Below the pieces are notes generated by a model. That model was given only the letters and a program-made list of their open reading frames with translations. It searched no databases and had not been told where the DNA came from. A stretch of 32,383 bases of DNA from CF-96 sp036269455 (GTDB lineage: Bacteria; Chloroflexota; Dormibacteria; Aeolococcales; Aeolococcaceae). Shown here piece by piece: positions 28,262 to 32,383 of this stretch (the first letter of the stretch is position 1; each line of letters begins with the position of its first letter). Position numbers and translations under genes: made by a program. Location of the stretch: positions 1 through 32,383 of the forward strand of contig DATARS010000150.1 of the NCBI GenBank assembly GCA_036269455.1, given 5' to 3'.

Positions 28262-29362
28262 ATGCGCCGTCACATCGTCCTCATCGCGCCGCCGTGGTAC
28301 CCGATCCCGGTCTACGGATACGGGGGGATCGAGCTGGTCGTCACCCTGCTCGCCGCCGGGCTGCGCGCCCGCGGCCACCGGGTCACCATGTTCGCCGCCG
28401 AGGGGTCGTGTCTCCCCGCCCACGTCGCCGCACCGCGCGCCTGGAGCGCCGACCTGGGTGGACCCGATCAGCACCTGCGGCTGCTGACCTACGCGGCGGC
28501 GGTGCTGCGCGCGCTCGCGTCGCTCGGCCCCGTCGACCTCATCCACGACCACTGCGGCGGCTGCATGCTGCTCGGTGCGGCGCTCCTGCGCCGGGCGCCG
28601 GTGGTGCACACCGTGCACGGTCCCCTGCCCGAGCCCGAGAGCACCTACTACCGCGCCCTGCACGCGGAGGCGGGCCTGGTCGCGATCAGCGGGAGCCAGC
28701 GACGCTCCGCCGACCTCGCCTGGCTGGGCATGGTCCACAACGCCGCCGACGTCGCCGCGCTGCGCATCGGGCGTCGCGAGGACAAGGAGCCCTACCTCGT
28801 CTGTCTCGCCAGGATCTGCAGCGACAAGGGACAGCGCCTCGCCATCGAGGTGGCCCGGCGCACCGGCCTCCGCCTGGTGATGGCGGGCAAGGTGGAGACC
28901 ACCGAGGAGGGCCGGGAGTACTATCGCCGGCATGTCGCGCCGGCCATCGACGGCGACCGGGTGGTCCACCTGGACAACGTCGGCGGGGAGGAGAAGGCCC
29001 GGCTGCTGGCGCGGGCGACGGCGATGATCGCTCCCCTGCAGTGGGAGGAGCCGTTCGGGCTCGCCATGGTCGAGGCGATGGCGAGCGGGACGCCCGTGGT
29101 CGCGCTCGCGCGCGGGGCCGCGCCCGAGCTGATCACCCCGGGACAGACCGGATTCCTCGCGGATCAGATCGGTGGTCTGGTCGACGGCGTCACCAGGATC
29201 GAGGAGATCGATCCGCGTCTCTGCGCGGAGACGGCGCGCCGCCGCTTCGGCCCCGCGGCGATGGTCGAGGGCTACCTCGCCGTGTACGCGCGGGCGATGG
29301 CGGGCCAGAGGCTCGCCGTCCTCCCCCCCGTCCGGGAGGACGACACCGCGGTGGCGGGCTGA
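28262..29362 (+). CDS. GT4-family glycosyltransferase
   Basis: A 366-residue GT-B fold glycosyltransferase. The N-terminal domain opens with the donor/acceptor loop YGYGGIELVV, typical of GT4. DLIHDHCGG and TVHGPLP follow. The C-terminal domain has the EX7E motif, E263 to E271, in EEPFGLAMVEAMASGTPVVAL, which binds the nucleotide-sugar donor. The product lacks membrane helices. ATG 28262 is preceded by AAGGGG. The gene ends in TGA directly followed by the GTG of an amylo-alpha-1,6-glucosidase, so the two are one transcription and translation unit. This points to alpha-glucan or glycogen-like polymer metabolism, though GT4 members also make lipids and exopolysaccharide. The donor sugar is not readable. 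Confidence 0.92.
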   Translation: MRRHIVLIAPPWYPIPVYGYGGIELVVTLLAAGLRARGHRVTMFAAEGSCLPAHVAAPRAWSADLGGPDQHLRLLTYAAAVLRALASLGPVDLIHDHCGGCMLLGAALLRRAPVVHTVHGPLPEPESTYYRALHAEAGLVAISGSQRRSADLAWLGMVHNAADVAALRIGRREDKEPYLVCLARICSDKGQRLAIEVARRTGLRLVMAGKVETTEEGREYYRRHVAPAIDGDRVVHLDNVGGEEKARLLARATAMIAPLQWEEPFGLAMVEAMASGTPVVALARGAAPELITPGQTGFLADQIGGLVDGVTRIEEIDPRLCAETARRRFGPAAMVEGYLAVYARAMAGQRLAVLPPVREDDTAVAG

Positions 29363-31633
29363 GTGGCGGCCCGGGAGTACCCCGCGATCGTCCCCATCCG
29401 GGGGCTGCCCGAGTCCGGTCCGCCGTCGCCCCCGAACCTCATCTCGGTCTCCCCGGGTCCCGGGTTGATCGTCGCCAACCACGGGTCGACGTTCCTCGTC
29501 GCCGCGCAGGACGGCACCGTCAACCGCTACGAGGGACAGGGGCTGTACAGCGACGACACCCGCTTTCTCTCCCATCACGAGATCCATCTGAACGGCCGGC
29601 CGCTGCGCTGCCTGGCGAGCGCGCGGCTGAGCTTTCGTCATGCCCGGTGGACGCTGATGCCGTCGGTGCTGACCACGCTCGAGGGCAGGGTCAGCGAGGC
29701 GTCGGTCACCGTCCGCCTCGACCGAATGGTGAGCGCCCGGCGCCTCCAGGAGGCACTGGTCGTCCGCTGCTACGAGCGTGAGCCGGTCACCCTGCTGCTC
29801 TCGCTGGAGCTCGAGTCGGACTTCGCCGACATCTTCGAGGTCCGCACCGGCCGCTGGCAGCGCCGCACCCGGATCGCCACCGTGTGGGACCCGCCCGGGC
29901 TCGAGACCCACTACCAGCGCGACGGGTTCACCCGGCGTTGCCTGCTGCGCATCGTCCCCCGGGAGTGCCCGGCCGTCTACGCGAACGGGCGGCTCAGCTT
30001 TCCCATCGACCTCGCTCCCGGGGAGGAGTGGTCGGTCTGCCTCCAGTACGACCTGATCACCACGTCGCGGGGCCGACCGGGAATCGCGCCCTTCTCGGTG
30101 AGCACGCTGCCGAACGACCGCGCCGAGCGGCTGCGCCAGCGCTGGCACAGCACGGTCGCCCGGGCGAACCCCGCCGATCCGCGCCTGCACCGCGCCTTCA
30201 ACCAGGCGGTGGACGACTTCGCCGCGCTGCGTCTCTACGACCACGACTTCTCCCCGGAGGTGTGGATCCCCGCGGCCGGCATCCCCTGGTACGTCGCCGT
30301 CTTCGGGCGGGACTCGATCATCGCCTCGCTCCAGGCGCTGCCGGTGCACCCGCTGTTCGCGATCGGAACCCTGCAGAAGCTCTCCCAGTGGCAGTCGGAG
30401 GTCGACGACCCGGTGCGTGACGCGGAGCCGGGGAAGATCTGCCACGAGATGCGCGTCGGTGAATGGGCCCGGTTCGGCACCGTTCCCCACTCGCCCTACT
30501 ACGGCACCGCCGACGCCACACCGCTGTACCTGCTGCTGCTCGCCGAGACCTACCGGTGGCTCGGCAACTCGGAGCTGCTCCACCGCTTCCACCGCACCGC
30601 GGAACGCTGCCTGGAGTGGATCGACCACTGGGCCGATCTCGATGGCGACGGGCTGTACGAGTACCGTCCCCGCTCACCCCACGGATACCGCAACCAGTGC
30701 TGGCGCGACGCCGAGGACGGCGTGCTCGACGAGACGGGAGGCTTCCCGCCCCATCCCATCGGCACCTGCGAGATGCAGGCGTACGTCGCCGCGGCCAAGC
30801 GCTCCGTCGCCGACCTCTTCGAGGCCTGGGGAGAGGCCGACCGGGCGGCGGCGCTGCGCGCCGAGGCGGAGGCGGTGCGCCGGCGTTTCCTCGACCGCTT
30901 CTGGTGCGAGGAGGAGGGGACGGTCGCCTTCGCCCTCGACGGGACCAAGCGGCGGGTGCGCACCGCCACCTCGAACCCCGGCCACTGCCTCTGGCTCGGC
31001 ATGTTCAGCCAGGGATGCGGCGACGCGGTCGCGGAGCGGCTGATGCGCCCGGACCTGTTCAGTGGCTGGGGGCTGCGCACCCTGTCGACCGGTCACCCCG
31101 CGTACGACCCGCACTCGTATCAGCGCGGCTCGGTGTGGCCGCACGACACCATGCTCGCTGCCGCCGGCATGTGGCGCTACGGCCGTCTCGAGGACGGCTG
31201 GCGTCTCGTCGACGGCCTGCTCGCCGCCGTCGCCGCCTTCCCCCGGGTGCAGATGCCGGAGCTGTTCGCCGGCCTGCAGCGTGCGCCGGTCGATGCACCG
31301 GTCCCGTGCGAGATGGCGAACGTCCCCCAGGCGTGGGCCGCCGGAGCCATCTTCCAGGCGGTGCAGCTGCTCCTCGGACTGCAGCCGGACGTCCCCTCGG
31401 GCACCGTCTACGTCGATCCCAAGCTGCCTCCCTGGTGCCCCGAGCTGCGCATGGACAACATTCGCGTGGGCGAGGCGCGGCTGACGCTGATTGCGGTGCG
31501 GCGCGAGGACGGCTCCTGTGAGATCGACGTCGACAGCCGCGGCGGCTCGCTGGTCGTCGTGCGCGGACGGGCGCCCTGGCTCGACGTGCCCGCCGGTGAG
31601 GTGAACCCGGTTCGCGGCGACCCTGCGGGCTAG
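29363..31633 (+). CDS. amylo-alpha-1,6-glucosidase / glycogen debranching enzyme
   Basis: A 756-residue protein with an N-terminal beta-rich domain (GDE_N_bis type, about 30-250, with GTVNRYEGQGLYSDDTRFLS) and a C-terminal (alpha/alpha)6 barrel of the GDE_C type. Landmarks are GIPWYVAVFGRDSIIAS, HEMRVGEWARFG with YYGTADATPLYL, NQCWRDAEDGV, EMQAYVAA, SNPGHCLWLGMFS and LSTGHPAYDPHSYQRGSVWP followed by HDT. These define the family that hydrolyses alpha-1,6 branches. There is no signal peptide, so it acts on cytoplasmic glucan. GTG 29363 abuts the upstream TGA (zero spacing), which implies coupled translation with the GT4 enzyme. The stop is shared with the convergent gene as CTAG (31630-31633). 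Confidence 0.94.
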   Translation: MAAREYPAIVPIRGLPESGPPSPPNLISVSPGPGLIVANHGSTFLVAAQDGTVNRYEGQGLYSDDTRFLSHHEIHLNGRPLRCLASARLSFRHARWTLMPSVLTTLEGRVSEASVTVRLDRMVSARRLQEALVVRCYEREPVTLLLSLELESDFADIFEVRTGRWQRRTRIATVWDPPGLETHYQRDGFTRRCLLRIVPRECPAVYANGRLSFPIDLAPGEEWSVCLQYDLITTSRGRPGIAPFSVSTLPNDRAERLRQRWHSTVARANPADPRLHRAFNQAVDDFAALRLYDHDFSPEVWIPAAGIPWYVAVFGRDSIIASLQALPVHPLFAIGTLQKLSQWQSEVDDPVRDAEPGKICHEMRVGEWARFGTVPHSPYYGTADATPLYLLLLAETYRWLGNSELLHRFHRTAERCLEWIDHWADLDGDGLYEYRPRSPHGYRNQCWRDAEDGVLDETGGFPPHPIGTCEMQAYVAAAKRSVADLFEAWGEADRAAALRAEAEAVRRRFLDRFWCEEEGTVAFALDGTKRRVRTATSNPGHCLWLGMFSQGCGDAVAERLMRPDLFSGWGLRTLSTGHPAYDPHSYQRGSVWPHDTMLAAAGMWRYGRLEDGWRLVDGLLAAVAAFPRVQMPELFAGLQRAPVDAPVPCEMANVPQAWAAGAIFQAVQLLLGLQPDVPSGTVYVDPKLPPWCPELRMDNIRVGEARLTLIAVRREDGSCEIDVDSRGGSLVVVRGRAPWLDVPAGEVNPVRGDPAG

Positions 31634-32160
31634 GTTCCGGCGCGTCCGCCAGTGAAGATGTCATGGGCCGCCGTGGCGTGCAGGCCCTCGAGCAACTCGG
31701 CCTGGCCGCGCCCGCGGGTGAGCAGGATCTCGAGCTGGCGTGGGTCGAGACGGTGGTCGGAGGCCGCCACCACCCGCAGCGTCCGCCATCCCGCGACCTT
31801 GCCCTCGACCCCGAGGCGCATCGACTCCAGCTCCATCAGCGAGCTCAGCGGCGAGCGCCCGAGCAGCCGGCCGTTGAGCTTGAGGCGTGAGAGCTTCTCG
31901 GTGATCCATCCCATGCAGGCCTTCAGCCGGGAGACCGGGATGCCCAGCGTGCACATGATCGCGAGCAGGGCGGCGCGGTCCTCGGCGACCTCCCGGGCGA
32001 AGGCGGCGAGCGCGCGCCCCGGCGTGGTGCCGCGGTGCTCGGCGGCGAGCCGCCGGGCGAGGTCCAGCCCCGCCGTCGATCCCGCGAGGTGGTCGTTGAG
32101 GTAGATGCCGAGCAGACGCATCCGCTCCGAGGCGGTGCGGGCTCCGGTGAAGGCGATCAT
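31630..32160 (-). CDS. conserved-looking helical protein of unknown function
   Basis: A 176-residue soluble protein predicted to be nearly all helical. It begins with LLGIYLNDHLAGSTAGLDLARR, quoted here as the first helix landmark, then AEDRAALLAIMCTLGI, WITEKLSRLKLNGRLL and SPLSSLMELESMRLGVEGK. The H, E and D positions recall ferritin-like four-helix proteins, but no ExxH pair sits in the expected place, so a metal site is not claimed. ATG 32160 has a GAGGTGG element about ten bases upstream. Its stop is shared with the debranching enzyme gene. It is transcribed against the GT4/debranching unit and has no clear functional tie to it. I think homologues of this type occur in other high-GC bacteria, but I could not check. 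Confidence 0.72.
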   Translation of the reverse strand: MIAFTGARTASERMRLLGIYLNDHLAGSTAGLDLARRLAAEHRGTTPGRALAAFAREVAEDRAALLAIMCTLGIPVSRLKACMGWITEKLSRLKLNGRLLGRSPLSSLMELESMRLGVEGKVAGWRTLRVVAASDHRLDPRQLEILLTRGRGQAELLEGLHATAAHDIFTGGRAGT

Positions 32161-32235
32161 CTGCGTGTCCCCACCTCACTCCGGGGAATATGACATCGAG
32201 GCTATCACTCTTGTACCCACCTCCGGTCCGCGCGG
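32161..32235. promoter_or_regulatory. AT-richer promoter-like gap
   Basis: A 75-base gap upstream of the minus-strand helical protein contains GGAATATGACATCGAGGCTA, which is AT-rich for this window. On the minus strand, CATATT (32192-32187) could be a -10 box 26 bases before the ATG, but the hexamer 17 bases further upstream (TACAAG) is not a good -35. This is the likeliest promoter region for the helical gene. Confidence 0.3.
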
Positions 32236-32383
32236 TCAGACGCAGGTGCACTCGATCACCAGCAGCATCGTCAGCGCCCCGAGCCCAGCCTCGACCGGCG
32301 CCCTCGCGGTCGGGGCGGGGGCGCCCGGCGCCAGCGCGGCGGGCCGCTGCTGGGCGGCGGCCGGCGGCGCTGACGGCGCAGCG
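32236..32383 (-). CDS. possible C-terminal fragment of a gene cut by the window edge
   Basis: On the minus strand a frame open from the window edge ends at TGA (32238-32236). The 49 visible residues are Ala/Pro-rich (for example APGAPAPTARAPVEAG) and finish with a hydrophobic LGALTMLLVIECTCV. This looks like a linker followed by a short tail and uses high-GC codons. In sequence of this composition an open frame of 49 codons is weak evidence, so this is tentative. No function can be assigned. Confidence 0.3.
   Translation of the reverse strand, partial: AAPSAPPAAAQQRPAALAPGAPAPTARAPVEAGLGALTMLLVIECTCV

Overview
The window is a roughly 70 percent G+C, gene-dense bacterial segment. G/C-ending codons, ATG or GTG starts, GTGA/ATGA junctions and the gene content suggest a high-GC member of the Terrabacteria, such as Chloroflexota/Dormibacterota-like or Actinomycetota-like. 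No rRNA or other phylogenetic marker is present, so this placement is inference only.

Bases 1-12820 hold the distal part of a respiratory complex I (NADH:quinone oxidoreductase) operon in canonical order: the last codons of nuoC, then nuoD, E, F, G, H, I, J, K, L, M and N. Almost every junction overlaps by 1-4 bases, so translation is probably coupled along the operon. NuoE/F/G (NADH-oxidising arm), NuoD/I (connecting arm) and NuoH/J/K/L/M/N (membrane arm) are all intact by motif. An HSDL2-like short-chain dehydrogenase follows nuoN closely.

Bases 13715-18166 carry a DUF885 metallopeptidase-like protein (minus). Divergent from it are a very short GlcD/GlcE-like FAD-binding protein and a ResB cytochrome c maturation protein (plus). 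A histidine phosphatase (minus) overlaps the end of resB. The DUF885 gene and the GlcE-like gene share a divergent regulatory region with a perfect 10-bp inverted repeat.

Bases 18167-18567 contain no convincing gene but hold a dense series of stem-loops, one of which is a good intrinsic terminator on the minus strand. It would end a minus-strand operon (21214 down to 18568) encoding an alpha/beta hydrolase, a benzoate-CoA ligase family enzyme and a small putative zinc-binding protein.

Bases 21306-27160 (plus) encode a secreted Asp-box (sialidase-fold) beta-propeller protein, then an overlapping pair: a membrane-anchored esterase-family hydrolase and a DUF2156 aminoacyl-phosphatidylglycerol synthase-like membrane protein. 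The pair may make and trim aminoacylated lipids. Minus-strand genes for a PfpI/DJ-1 family protein and a tiny zinc-ribbon protein follow. Next is a plus-strand two-gene unit, a GT4 glycosyltransferase abutting an amylo-alpha-1,6-glucosidase, suggesting glycogen or alpha-glucan metabolism. A conserved-looking helical protein of unknown function (minus) and a possible partial gene reach the right edge.

I saw no CRISPR array, insertion sequence, tRNA or rRNA. The main points for a second look are the stem-loop cluster at 18227-18444, the internally shortened GlcE-like protein, the esterase/aminoacyl-lipid synthase pair, the benzoate-CoA ligase operon with its small C-x2-H/C-x2-C protein, and two convergent gene pairs that share a single CTAG as both stop codons.
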